From Drechmeria coniospora (Eukaryota; Ascomycota; Sordariomycetes; Hypocreales; Ophiocordycipitaceae), in assembly GCF_001625195.1 (NCBI RefSeq), contig NC_054390.1, forward strand, positions 1,116,001 to 1,180,000: a DNA stretch of 64,000 bases, read 5' to 3'. Of this stretch, positions 31,545 through 42,424 are shown piece after piece; position 1 is the stretch's first letter, and every line of letters begins with the position of its first letter. Both the position numbers and the translations under genes were made by a program. The notes under the pieces are model-generated. The model made no database searches. It had not been told where the DNA came from and saw nothing but the letters and a program-made list of their open reading frames with translations.

Positions 31545-33146
31545 ATGAACCTGAGAAGCACGCTCGTCGCCCTCGTCGTCGCTGTAGGGGTAGCCGGTCG
31601 GCCGCAGTTCGGTTCCACGGACCCGTCATCGCTCGCGAGTATTCTAGCGACCGCGCCTGCCTGTGCGGTCAGTACTACCTCCACTCTCTCCCCTGCTCTG
31701 CTGTCCTCTCCTCTGCTGTCCTCTCCGTCCCTGTGCTCTGTCCACCCTGCCCTCTCTCTCGGCATCGCGGGCGTCCCCGTGAGCAAGACACCCGAGCTGA
31801 CGTGCTTGACAATGGGATTCAGATACCATGCTTGGCCATCACCGTCAACGACTCAACATGCAAGATCAACAATACCCCGTGCATGTGCACGGACAAAGTC
31901 ATGGAATCGCAGGTGTTTGAATGCATCGCCGCATCTTGCTCCTTTGCCGATGTCCTCGGTATGTCTCGCCCCTCTTCGACCCCATCCGCTCCTCCTGCCC
32001 AGCATCGAACCAACCCGCCCTCCAGGGATGAGAAACAGAACGGCCCTGGCGTGCGACGCCCCCGTGCAGGACAAGTCGTCGAGCTTCAACATCATGACCA
32101 TCGTCCTGAGCACCGTCGCCATCCTCCTCGTCCTCGTCCGCCTTGTCTTCCAGCAGTTCTTCAGCTTGACCAAGAGGCTCGCCGCCGACGACCTCCTCCT
32201 TCTCCTCGTCGTCTTCCTCCACGTTGCCCTCGTCGTCGTCAGCATCCGTGGCCTGACGGGGAACGGCATGGGCACCGACATCTGGACCGTCCAGCCGGAC
32301 GATCTCACTGCCTTTTTCAGGGCGTACTACGTCGCCGAAGTCTTGTACTTTGCCGAGGTCGCTCTCATCAACATATGCTTCGCCATCTACTTCGTCAACG
32401 TCTTCCCCGACCTCGCTGTTCGCCCCCTCCTTTGGGCTACCGCCATCTTCAACCTCCTCTACGGTCTCGCCTTTGTGTTCGCCGCCATCTTCCAATGCAC
32501 GCCCGTGAGCTACTATTGGACCCAGTACATGGAGACAAGCTCGGGCCAGTGCGTCAATGTCAACGCCCTCGGATATGCCAACGCCGCCTTTGGCATCGCC
32601 ATCTATCTCTGGCTCATGGCCGTCGCCCTCAGCCAGGTCCGAAAATGCAGCCTTGACGGCAAGGACAAGGTGGCCGTCGCCATCATGTTGCTCGTCGGAA
32701 TCTTGTACGTACCCTACCCCCATCCAGCTCCTGCCCTCGTCCCCCGCCTGCATACGCACACCGCCTCCTGCGCATGAGACTCATCGGCCGCCAGTGTCAC
32801 CGTCGCCTCCATCGTGCGCCTGTCATCGCTCGTCAACTATGCCAGCTCGAGCAACATGACGTGGGATTCATGGATGGTCGTCTGCTGGGCCGTGATCCAA
32901 CTCACCTTTGCCATCATCTGTGCATGTCTGCCCGCCATCCGTCTCATCCTCCAACGCCTATTCCCGAAATACCTCGACACCAGCGCTGCCCATGGTGTGG
33001 AAACGACCGGCAAGGAGGATACCTCCCTCGAGAGATGGCCCCAGCTTTCCGATCGAACATCAAAAGATTCCGTTCTCGAAGATTCCGGAAAGTCCGGCCT
33101 GGATTCGACAGGCTCCTTCAAGCACGGTCAGCCCCCCCCCCCGTAG
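31545..33146 (+). CDS. CFEM-domain Pth11-like G-protein-coupled receptor
   Basis: Four exons (31545-31667, 31823-31958, 32026-32704, 32795-33146) join in phase to 429 aa. A signal peptide (MNLRSTLVALVVAVGVAG) precedes a CFEM module with the eight expected cysteines at residues 40, 44, 54, 61, 63, 75, 80 and 96 (TPCMCTDK in the middle). Seven hydrophobic segments follow, beginning with FNIMTIVLSTVAILLVLVRL and ending near VCWAVIQLTFAIICACLPAI. A polar cytoplasmic tail closes the protein. This is the Pth11 architecture known in Magnaporthe to sense host surfaces. The ligand here is unknown. Intron 1 (155 nt) is larger than average and CT-repeat-rich. The start is supported by the signal peptide. 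Confidence 0.93.
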
Positions 33147-33995
33147 TGCGTGACCTTGGGCGTCACTGAACAGTATTCCAGACAGCGATGCAGATGTTCG
33201 TGTTTGAGCCGAGAACCGTCCCTCGCCATTCGACTCTACTTGGGTTCCAGATGCAAACCACTTTCGGTCCTGTTTTTCACCATTTTCCTGTTGGGTGATG
33301 ATGTGTGACGCCTTGATGATTGGTTTTTAGTCATCGCTCTATTTCGGTATCGTCGGGGCTTGGGCGTGCACATGGAATACCCGCTCGTAGTCGCTTCTTG
33401 TTCATAATGTGTACACGATTCATTCACAATGCTTGGGCGTAGTCATCTTGGGTGGAAAATGAAATTTCACGGTTGCTTCGTTCGAGACTCGGTAATGAAA
33501 AATAGTATGCCGAAGCCTGGGAGAATATATAGGGAGTTCAAGGGTCAGGGTGAATGGCACTCATCCACTCTCATTCACATCCACTTAACCACTTGACGCG
33601 TCGTGACAACCGTCCCACCAACCGATCAATGGTTGGCCTCCAGATACATGGGCCAATCTCACGGTAGTGTCTTCTTTATCCTTCCACATCATTATGCTAT
33701 TTCGACGATTGTGCAGGCGTCATTCTGGCGCTCGTCAGCTCCGGCAACGACCAACTGCCTGCGGCGGTTCCGATGCGTGGCTCAAAGGCGGGTTGCCAAT
33801 TGTTCGCCAAAGCCGAAGCTTCCACATCACGTGATGACATTGACCTCGCCGTGATTGGCCAATTCTCCCTGCCAACGGGAAATCGGCCCATCGAACCTCG
33901 TTTGGATTGGATTCTATCCAGTCAGCCCATCCTCGCAAATCTCTCGACGGCAACCTCTCACCTCCCTTCCGCCATCGCCTCTCACAGCGCACATC
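33147..33995. other. Intergenic region between CFEM receptor and COX4
   Basis: About 850 bp. It contains a TATATAG sequence (33526-33532) followed by a CT/CA-rich leader-like stretch about 30-70 bp downstream. The TATA could serve COX4 (ATG 465 bp further on) or a small unannotated transcript. No coding frame is convincing. Confidence 0.45.
33526..33532 (+). promoter_or_regulatory. TATA-like element, orphan or COX4
   Basis: TATATAG in an otherwise GC-balanced region, followed by a CACTCTCATTCACATCCAC leader-like tract. It lies 464 bp upstream of the COX4 ATG, far for a direct TATA unless there is a 5' UTR intron. Confidence 0.3.
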
Positions 33996-34878
33996 ATGTT
34001 CCTTCAACGCACCGTCCTCACCGCGGCCCGCCGAGCCGCCGTCGCGCCCGCCGTGACCCGCTCCTTTGCGACCTCGTTTGTTCGCCGTACGCAATGCTCC
34101 CGACGGCCGCCGCCCGAATCTGGTCTCACGTCGCAGCTAACCCGATGCTCCAGGCGAAGCTGCCAAGGGCGGCCCTTCGAGCCCCAAGGGGCAGGCCGCT
34201 GCCCTCGCCGGCTCTTCCGAGGCGAAGATTGGAAGCTACAAGACTTTCAAAGGTGCGTGCGTCCCAAGTGCCTGATGCCCATCCGTCGTCGGTTACGGAA
34301 TCTCGGCCCGCACCGGACGAAAGTCGGGAGACTGCTGACACAACCGTTTGCGATGCAGAGGTGAAGTTTGAGGAGGATCTTCTCGGCCCCGGTGCCGCCC
34401 CTGGCACTGTTCCCACCGATCTCGAACAAGCCACCGGTCTCGAGCGTCTCGAAATCCTCGGCAAGATGGAGGGTGTCGACATCTTCGACATGCGCCCTCT
34501 GGATGCCAGCCGCCTGGGGACGATGGAGAACCCCATTTCAGTCCGCTCCGCCGGCGAGGAGCAGTTCGCCGGTTGCACGGGATACCCTGCCGACTCTCAC
34601 GTCGTTCACTGGCTCGGCGTGAGTGCAACCGCCGCCGCCGCCGCCGCCGCCTACCGCACGGCCGGCCAGTCGTTGTTGACTTGGATGCTAATCCGTCTTT
34701 CTCGCACGCACAGCTGACCCGTGAGCGTCCCATCGAGCGATGCCCCGAATGCGGCAGCGTCTACAAGATGGATTACGTCGGCCCTCAGGACGATCACCAC
34801 GGCCACCACCACGGCCCCGAGATTGAGGAGCCCAAGACCTTTGCCGACTTCATCAAGCCCGAGTACCGCTACCGATAA
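33996..34878 (+). CDS. COX4: Cytochrome c oxidase zinc-binding subunit (yeast Cox4 / animal Vb)
   Basis: Four exons (33996-34086, 34154-34252, 34359-34618, 34714-34878) give 204 aa. The N-terminus, MFLQRTVLTAARRAAVAPAV, is a classic Arg/Ala-rich mitochondrial presequence. The mature part carries GTVPTDLEQATGLERLEIL, DIFDMRPLDASRLGTMENP and the zinc site (CTGYPADSH ... CPECGSVYKMDYVG). These are diagnostic of the nuclear-encoded structural subunit of complex IV. A His-rich segment (DDHHGHHHG) precedes the conserved C-terminus EEPKTFADFIKPEY. The third intron contains a CCGCCG run. Codons at every junction agree. The gene converges on the DUF4604 gene. Confidence 0.96.
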
Positions 34879-35356
34879 ACGACGACAGCACCGAGCCGAC
34901 GTTTTGGGTCAAAATATTCATGTATTACGTGGCAGGGGGGTGGATGCGGATGTGCACCTCGCGTGGCTCCGTCGAACGGATCGAACGGATGCGGTCCTGT
35001 AGATTACGGCGAACTGTTCGCTCTTTCAATTTACAACTTCTAGCAATGGCGTAGGGTGCCTGCGTCGCTTCTCCGCAAGGTCATGAAAGCCTGTCCGCCG
35101 GGTTGTGCTACGTCGCACCCCGTCGAGGCTACCTTGATGCGGGATAAAGCTGCGCCGCAGTATAGCACGCTCCGAGGGCCAGAGTCGCCCGAAGCGGCCC
35201 GAAGCGCCGGTGTGCGAGCTCAGTCCCTGGCCTGTCGGCGAGCAGCGCTCTCCAGGCTTGCTCGGAATCCGATGGACAGCACAATGCGTTCCCGGCCTCG
35301 GGCTCGCACGGGTGGTGCCATGGCTGATGCGTTCCTCCTCGACAGTGCACAAAGTC
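34879..35356. other. Intergenic region between convergent COX4 and DUF4604 genes
   Basis: About 480 bp between two 3' ends, presumably holding both 3' UTRs and poly(A) sites. A plausible COX4 3' end includes AAAATATTCATGTATTACG at 34911-34929. Nothing else is seen. Confidence 0.45.
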
Positions 35357-35872
35357 TCAACCGTCGTCCTGGTCAAAGCTGAGCTTGACCTTTTTCTTTG
35401 CCACTTTCTTGACCTTTTTCTCCCTCGAGGCCTCGGCTTGCTTGTCGTCTTTTTTCCGTTGCTGCGACGCCTCCTTTGGCGGCATGGCCTCGTTCACGCC
35501 GTCGTCTCCGATCAGTCTGCCCACCTTGCGCTTTCGACCACCGATGGCGACTTTGGCCTCTGCCTCTCGTTTCTCGCCCGATTTCGTCGCAGAATCATCG
35601 CTGCATTTGATTTCCTCGTCGTCCTGCACGGGCGGTTCCTTGACGGCACCGTCCTTGTCAACCTCGATGCTCAACGCGTTGCCATGCTCGTCGACGACCT
35701 GGGGCGCGTCCTCGGCCTCTTCACTGCTCGACCGCTTCTTGGCGGATCGCTGTCGGCCTGCGGCTAGAGGGTCGGGGCCCAGGTTTCCTGATGTTTGGGC
35801 CCGCAAGGCTGCGAGGAACGGCGGGAGCGAGGAGCTGTACGACAAGTTCTTGGAGGTGACTTTCTGCGACAT
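35357..35872 (-). CDS. DUF4604-family protein (KIAA1143-like)
   Basis: Single exon, 171 aa. The conserved N-terminus MSQKVTSKNLSYSSSLPPFL, followed by AALRAQ, and the segment EEAEDAPQVVDEHGNALSIE identify the DUF4604 family, found from fungi to animals (human KIAA1143) and of unknown function. The C-terminal third is Lys-rich and ends KKVKLSFDQDDG, also typical. The protein is small, highly charged and probably mostly disordered; nuclear or nucleolar location would be inference from the basic tail. Length matches the family. Confidence 0.92.
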   Translation of the reverse strand: MSQKVTSKNLSYSSSLPPFLAALRAQTSGNLGPDPLAAGRQRSAKKRSSSEEAEDAPQVVDEHGNALSIEVDKDGAVKEPPVQDDEEIKCSDDSATKSGEKREAEAKVAIGGRKRKVGRLIGDDGVNEAMPPKEASQQRKKDDKQAEASREKKVKKVAKKKVKLSFDQDDG

Positions 35873-37301
35873 GGTGACGCCAAGGCTATGCCATGCGTTG
35901 ATGGAGGATGGCTCTCGCTGGTCAGAATGAATAGCAGTCTCTCCCCTGAGAGAGATGTGTGGTTCTGTCGCAGGGCGCCCCGAGTTCCCTGCAGCGATAC
36001 CAACTATTAGATGGCGGGTTTTGGCGAATTATATATGCTGAGTAATACTTGCGCTGTACTGCACTGTGCTGTGCTGTGCTGTGCTGTGCTGTGCTGTGCT
36101 GTGCTGTGCTGTGCTGTACTGCACTGAACTGTACTGTACTGTGCTGTACTGCACTGAACTGTACTGTGCTGTGCTGTACTGCACTGAACTGTACTGTACT
36201 GTGCTGTACTGCACTGTACTGTAGGCTGCGCATACGGCACCCAAGGTTTGCATGCAGATAATACTGCAAGTACATGCAAGTACCGTCCTGCAAGGCAACC
36301 GGCGACAGTACATGCACATGCAAGTGCTAACCTGCTAGCCCCTAGGTCAAAGGCGAGCACCAGCGGCAATGCCGGAGCCCTGGAAGTATATTGACCCGCG
36401 GGTCAAGCCTTATCTCGGCTTGCTGGCAACGTGCAGCAGCGGAGGACGGGGGAATGTGCACGGCCTGCATCCTGATTGGCTCACCTGCGCGTGGATCCTG
36501 CTCCGGTGCTTTACGTGGTCAGACGTAAGCACTGTACAGTAAGTACTTACAGCACTTAGTCTTAGGCCAGCCAGCACCACTCTAGTGCAGTTCAATCCGC
36601 TGCAGGCTGCTGTACAGTACAGTAAGTACGCCTCCACTTCGATTCTCGTTTTCGCTCTCGTACTCGCCTTTCTCGCCCTGTCATTGCCCTTGCTCCTTCA
36701 CCACCTCAAATCCTCCTTTCGGCATCACGACGAGGTGTCCTCCCGGCCCTTTCCCGTCCCGCGTGCGTCCGCCCATCCGACACTGCGACGTCGGCGTGCC
36801 ATTGGACGGCTTCGAGGCCTCGTTGCCCGCTCTCCGCCGACATTAGCTAAGCCTCCGTGGTTGGGACGCGTCGTCGCCACGGCCGAGGCTAGCTGTTCTG
36901 GTCAGCAGCGAAACGCTTGCCGCATCCTGGGATCTGTTTTCCCTGCCGCTCGTTCAACACGCCCGACGACGACGGACTCGCCGGCGCCAGAGTCGAATCG
37001 CTTCCATCGCTCGCCAACCAGCAGGGTAGAGGCACGGGCAACGCCAGTCGTCCCGGACACTGGCCTCGAGCTTTTCTTCGCGCCCATCCGTTCCCCTGCC
37101 GGTCGGCTCCAGCCATCCTACCATCGTCTGCCCCTGATTTCGATAGTGCCCTCGCCTTGCATCCCGCCCATTCCAACCCTCCCCACGTCGGACGGGAGCT
37201 CCTGCTCCTAGGATCGTCTCCCGCGTCTCCAGCGACACGCATCCCCGACGGCATCCGGCCTTGGCTCGTCCGTACTGCCACCGAGGCAGCTCGCCGTCAG
37301 C
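35873..37301. other. Intergenic region upstream of the mannosyltransferase
   Basis: About 1.43 kb with a CTGTGCTGTACTG minisatellite at 36049-36225 and few other landmarks. The 3' half (36640-37300) is CT-rich with long open but low-information frames on both strands. I take it as promoter plus 5' UTR of the KTR-family gene and support no separate gene there. Confidence 0.5.
36049..36225. repeat. 5-bp/25-35-bp CTGTG-CTGTACTGCACTGAA minisatellite
   Basis: About eleven TGTGC pentamers are followed by higher-order units of CTGTACTGCACTGAACTGTA. Only C, T, G and A in a CTGNACTG rhythm are used. Antisense frames read as STVQYS repeats, which are artefacts. Confidence 0.85.
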
Positions 37302-39070
37302 ATGGATCTCATCCATCGAGCCTCCAGGATGGTGCCGACCGCGGAACCGACGCTGCCCATTCTCGACGACGAAAAGCGAACGTCGTCGAGGCGAAAAGGT
37401 CTCGCGTCGCACTTTGCCTTCCTCCGTCGCCCGCTGCGCCTGCGCGGCAATTCGACCATCTCCGTGCCCCTCGGAGTCGTCGTCGTCTTTCCCCTGCTCG
37501 TCGTCATCCTCATCCTGCTCCTCTTCGTTCGACACCCCAGCTCGACGGGCAGGATAATGATGCCCGCCGGCGCGCCGCCGGCCATTCGGTTCGCCGCACG
37601 ACGATCCCCGCGCCGACGAGGCACCCGCATCGCTAACTCGGTTCGCGTGCAGGAAAATCAGCGAGAAGCACGACAAGGTCTTCGTCACCGGCTGCCTCGA
37701 GCCCGACACGTCCCAGCCGAGAGCGAACGCCGCCTTTGTCGTTCTCGCGAGAAACAAGGAGCTCGAGGGCGTCCTTCAATCCATCAAGTCCGTCGAGCGT
37801 CACTTCAACCGCTGGTACCACTACCCCTACGTCTTCCTCAACGACGGCGACTTCGACGACAAGTTCAAGGAGACGGTCCGGAACCACACGTCGGCCAAGG
37901 TAGAGTTCGGCAAGGTCGCCCCCAACACGTGGGGATTCCCCGACTGGATCGATCCCAAGGTCGCCAAGGAGGGGATCGCGAAGCAGGGTGACGCCGCCGT
38001 CATGTACGGTGGGCTGGAAAGCTATCATGCCATGTGTCGCTTCTACTCTGGGTAGGAGGACACCACCTCCCTCCCTCGAGCGGACCCGAGGCTGACGTGT
38101 CGCAGCTTCTTCTACAATCACGAGCTTCTCCTCAAGTACGACTGGTACTGGCGCGTCGAGCCCGAGATCACCTACTTCTGTGACATTACCTAGTGAGTAC
38201 CCCCCTCCCCCCCTCCCCCTCCCCGCGCCCGGGCCCTCGTTCGCGGCATGCCAACACGCCCGCCTCAGCGATCCCTTCCTCAAGATGATTGAGCACAACA
38301 AGACGTACGGCTTCACCATTGCCGTCAAGGAGCTGCGCGAGACGGTCCCCAACATCTTCCGCTACGCCTCGGCCTACAAGCGGCTCAACAACATCACCTC
38401 CAAGGGCCTTTGGGAAATGTTCATCGAGCCGCAGGACCCCGTCAAGGACAAGGAGAAGAAGAAGGACCCGAACCTTCCGGTGGAGGTGCTGCAGAACGAC
38501 CCCAACAAGAACACGGCACCCGAGATCGACCCCGAGGCGATGGAGGGGGAAAAGTACAACATGTGTCACTTCTGGTCCAACTTTGAAATTGCCCGCCTCG
38601 ACTGGTTCCGTAGCAAGGAGTACAACGACTTTTTCGAGATGATGGACCGAAGCGGCGGCTTCTGGATGGAACGGGTACGTTTTGCATCCCCCGCGGCACT
38701 CGATACGCCGGGCGCTGACAGATGGCAGTGGGGCGACGCGCCGATTCACTCCCTCGCCGCCGGAGCCCTTCTCGCTCCTCGCGACATCCACTACTTCCGA
38801 GACTTTGGCTACAGGCATACGACGATTCAACACTGCCCGGCGAACGCGCCGGCTCGACAGCTGCCCCGCACGCCGTTCCTGGAGAAGACGACGGTCGACG
38901 AGAAGAAGCGCGTGGAGGAGGATCAGTACTGGGAGAACTGGGACGAGGTCAAGGAGAACGGCGTCGGCTGTCGCTGCCGATGCGACACCGACATCGTCGA
39001 CGTCGAGGGCAAGGAAGGCTCATGCCTGGCCGAGTGGGTCGACGTCGCCGGCGGCTGGGCGAGCCCTTGA
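37302..39070 (+). CDS. KRE2/MNT1/KTR-family alpha-1,2-mannosyltransferase
   Basis: Five exons (37302-37588, 37653-38051, 38106-38192, 38269-38674, 38729-39070) encode 506 aa. This is a type II Golgi membrane protein: a short basic N-terminal tail, a membrane anchor at about 50-76 (VPLGVVVVFPLLVVILILLL) and a luminal catalytic domain of family GT15. Family hallmarks include NAAFVVLARNKEL, YPYVFLNDGDFDDKF, the metal/donor-site motif EPEITYFCDITYDPF (split by an intron), CHFWSNFEIARLDWFRS and ERWGDAPIHSLAA, and HTTIQHCP. These enzymes extend O- and N-linked mannans with GDP-mannose. The first intron uses a less common GTTCGC donor; I chose it because the phase and CTAAC branch fit. Introns 4 and 5 are strongly supported. 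Confidence 0.94.
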
Positions 39071-40038
39071 GCGGAAGGATGCCGTGGCGGCAGAGACGGA
39101 GACGCCGAATGCAGCGCCGCGCCTGTCACCTTGCGAGGGGACCGACAAATGGATGTTGGCGCTTGGAAACGACGAGCAGCATCCCCCCTCGGTCGGCAGT
39201 AGCTGCAAGAATGGCCACGGGCGCCCCCCCCCCCCCCTCCTCCCCTCCCCAGGAGCCGACTGTATCCGCCGTCGCGCTTCGTGGGTAGCCGAGTCGGATT
39301 GCACACAGATCTATACGCAGCGACGTCTGGAAGGAAATGGATGGCGTTTTGCTCTTTACGCGGACGTCTTTTTTAAGGTATGAGCAACTCAGCCTTACGG
39401 TACACGAAACATCTAGGATAGGGATGGATTCCGCGAGACATGCTAGACTACACGCATCATTGTTGTCGATGACGGGGAGACGCTGGATCTGCCCTGTACC
39501 GCTGATGGATGTGAGGTTTGCATTTGTTTCAATAAAGCGAGTGTAGTAGAGATTTTGTTGTCATGCATAAGCTGCCGTGCCTCCTTTCTTTCATTCTGCG
39601 CAGGCAAGACAGCCCGATTGCTGTGCTCGCTCACCCTTGTGTCGTCGAGCGGACCATGCGAGAGAGAGGCGGCGGCAGGTCGTGTGCTGGGAGAGTGGTC
39701 GTTCCACGAGACGAGGAAAATGAAAAGTCAATTGGACTATTTCGCAAAGAGTGAATTGGCCATCTTTTGCAGTGACATCTTGATTCAATTCCGATCCATC
39801 TTTTTACTCTCGCGGTCAACTCTAATTACATGTGCTTTCATGGATAGGTGACAATGGTGGAGGCGGGGGGCGGCCAGCGCTGTGCGATGCAGTAAATATC
39901 ATCTTGTCCTCCCAGTTGTGGCGGCCTGAGGCATAATTTTACGGGCGCTGTTCGCCACTCGCCAACCCCCATCAGGGCAAAAAAACCGGCCTGTGGAATC
40001 GATCAACGGTGTCCGCGACAGCATCAAGCTACTTTACG
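39071..40038. other. Intergenic region between mannosyltransferase and uL15m
   Basis: About 970 bp. It includes a run of 12 C followed by TCCTCCCCTCCCC at 39226-39250, then moderately AT-rich sequence. No gene supported. Confidence 0.45.
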
Positions 40039-40996
40039 ATGCCTCCCCGAATACTACGAGCCAGCACGTCCGTGTGCTGCAGAGCCACTGCGAGCGCACC
40101 GATTAGCTCGCTGACAGCCTGCCTCGCTGGCTTGACGCTCCAACAAACACGGCAGGCCTCCATCCTGAGCAACCTGACCAACAACAAGGGAGCCATTCAC
40201 GCCAAGAAGCGCGTCGGCCGCGGTCCCTCTTCTGGGCACGGAAAGACATCTGGGCGAGGTCACAAGGGTCAGAGGCAGCATGGAAAAGTCAACCCTTGGT
40301 TCCAGGGTGGCCAGACGCCGTTGATCGTGAAGCTCGGCAGCATGGGCTTCACGAATAGGTCAGTTCGCATCTGGCAAAAAGCCAGGCAAGTCCAACGTCG
40401 GATTCCGCTGCTCACAGGGTAGCAGGAGGGCGCCGAAGATGGCCGAAGTGAACCTCGACAAAATCCAGGATTGGATCAATCAGGGACGGTTGGATCCGAC
40501 GAAGCAGATCACGCCCAAGGAGCTCATCGAGAGCAAGCTATTGGGAAGCGTCAAGGACGGCGTCAAGATTCTCTCGCGCGGCTCCGAGTGCCTCAAGCAG
40601 CCAATCGACGTCATGGTTTCCCGAGCCTCGGCTGGGGCCATCGAGGCCATCGAGGCCGCCGGCGGCAAGGTCGTGACGAGATACTACACCAAGCTGGCCA
40701 TCAAGCGGCTGCTCACGGGCGAGTCGATCAACACGCAAAAACCGCTACCCGTGGGCAAGGAGCACGTCGAGCCGGCGCTGGCCGAGGCGAGGAAGGCTCC
40801 GTTCCGGTACAGGCTACCGGACCCGACGAGTCGAGCGGATATCGAGTACTACCGGGACCCGGCACACAGGGGGTACCTGAGCTACCAGCTCGCGCCAGGC
40901 CAATCGCCAAGCTTGTACTTTAAGGTGCCCGGTGAGAAGAAGATTAAGAGCGCGGTCAAGACGGAGAAGAAGGCGGTTGTCGAAACGCTGTGGTAG
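40039..40996 (+). CDS. MRPL10: Mitochondrial large-subunit ribosomal protein uL15m
   Basis: Two exons, 40039-40358 and 40426-40996, give 296 aa. After a mitochondrial presequence ([14 protein letters not shown]...) comes the uL15 signature [20 protein letters not shown], with [20 protein letters not shown] following. The second exon carries [16 protein letters not shown] and the C-terminal uL15 core with [14 protein letters not shown] fungal-specific extension ends KKAVVETLW. The intron acceptor is the second of two nearby AGs (GTAGCAG), chosen because it alone keeps the frame (N-R-R-A-P-K-M). The protein is a component of the mitoribosome. Confidence 0.95.
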
Positions 40997-41638
40997 GTAA
41001 CGGTATGGTCGAGTGGGGCGAGACTCTGTCGATGATGAAAGGTACTGTTACGGCCATAGGTGCTGGGCCGTTTTATGTCACAAATACTGTACATTGGATG
41101 CGATCAGGCGCGTTAGATATCGATCCCATGAGAGAGGATGTATCCCTCACATCCTGCGCGACGTGTGATGGCGGCCCCGGATCTCCGAACCTCTAGCTTC
41201 ACGACGCACACATGCTGACCCACACTCATGGGATTTCAGCCTCTGCCATTCCTGATTTAACCGGAAGCGCAATGGGTACACTGGCTGGAGATGTGTTGCG
41301 TGAGTGGACGTGGCGGATCGACTTCACAATGGTTCGTTTGTTCAAGACGGCGTACACCACGGGCCGTTCGAGCCAGCGGATATTGAACGCGCGACACAGG
41401 CACTACGGAGCACAGACACAGCAAGTAGGTGTAAGTAGGCGCAATGGAATATGGAGGGTCCAGTTTCGGCGGTATGCGTTCGATATCACGCGTCGAGCCA
41501 TGTTTCATGACGGCAAAATTGCGAGCATTTGCATCCTCTCTCGGTCATCAAAGGAGAGCCCGTCATAGGCGGAGATGTCACAGTTCGTTCACCGATGGTC
41601 GGCGGGTGCTCTTGAGCTTGAGAGAAGAAACACAACGA

Positions 41639-41713
41639 GCATGCCGCTGGGTGACTAGTCCACGGAGAAGAATATTGGGACGGTCGGCTTATCGAAAAGT
41701 GGTCACAAACCTA
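41639..41713 (+). repeat. Duplicated copy of the MVP1 3' end
   Basis: From 41641 the sequence is identical for 48 bp to 50461-50508, which encodes the last MVP1 residues (MPLGD), its stop codon and the start of the 3' flank. It then continues with three mismatches to about 41711. Similarity ends abruptly on both sides. MVP1 is intact at the other site, so this is the derived copy. Confidence 0.9.
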
Positions 41714-41873
41714 GGAAGCAGGCGCAGCATGGGCGGCGTGAGGGTCGAATTCGTACGGCGAAAAATCAAACATTGGCAAGTATAACGAGGCAAAAGGAAG
41801 GAGAAAAAAAGACAAGGAGGTCAACGGAACGGAGCTGATAGGCGCAATAGCGGAGTAGGGGCGGGTGCCTTGG

Positions 41874-42424
41874 GCACCCAAGAAGAGCGCGAAATCCTAC
41901 AACGGCTTCCAAGTTGTTAGTTGTTACGAGGCGTAACCGATTGTAGTCTTTTGATCCTATTGTTGAGTCGTTGATCCAACTCTGTACGGAGTAATAATAC
42001 TCCGTGACAGTTAGGCACCCAAGAAGAGCGCCAATCCTACAACGGCTTCCAAGTTGCTAGTTGTTACGAGGCGTAACCGATTGTAGTCTTTTGATCTTAT
42101 TGTTGAGTCGTTGATCCAACTCTGGACGGAGTAATAATACTCCGTGACAGTTAGGCACCCAAGAAGAGCGCCAAATCCTACAACGGCTTCCAAGTTGTTA
42201 GTTGTTACGAGGCGTAACCGATTGTAGTCTTTTGATCCTATTGTTGAGTCGTTGATCCAACTCTGTACGGAGTAATAATACTCCGTGACAGTTAGGCACC
42301 CAAGAAGAGCGCCAAATCCTACAACGGCTTCCAAGTTGTTAGTTGTTACGAGGCGTAACCGATTGTAGTCTTTTGATCCTATTGTTGAGTCGTTGTTCCA
42401 ACTCTGTACGGAGTAAAACTCCGT
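41874..42424. repeat. 140-141-bp tandem repeat, four copies
   Basis: Four near-identical consecutive units with AACGGCTTCC at 41901, 42041, 42182 and 42323, a spacing of 140-141 bp. Each contains GAGGCGTAACCGATTGTAGT and a hairpin-like ACGGAGTAATAATACTCCGT. The unit is a multiple of three in the longer copies, so an antisense ORF (42334-42011) reads through it as 47-residue repeats. I do not consider that ORF a gene. Confidence 0.92.

Noticed and set aside
31899..32759. 286-codon minus-strand ORF
   Set aside because: Antisense of the CFEM receptor transmembrane region, giving an Asp/Glu/Val-rich shadow.
36585..37757. Overlapping plus (208 codons) and minus (267 codons) ORFs before the mannosyltransferase
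   Set aside because: CT-rich leader sequence gives open frames both ways; no domain, and the minus frame runs antisense into a certain exon.
42011..42334. 107-codon minus-strand ORF with 47-residue repeats
   Set aside because: Arises from the 141-bp tandem array being a multiple of three; no start context, signal or flanking coding sequence.
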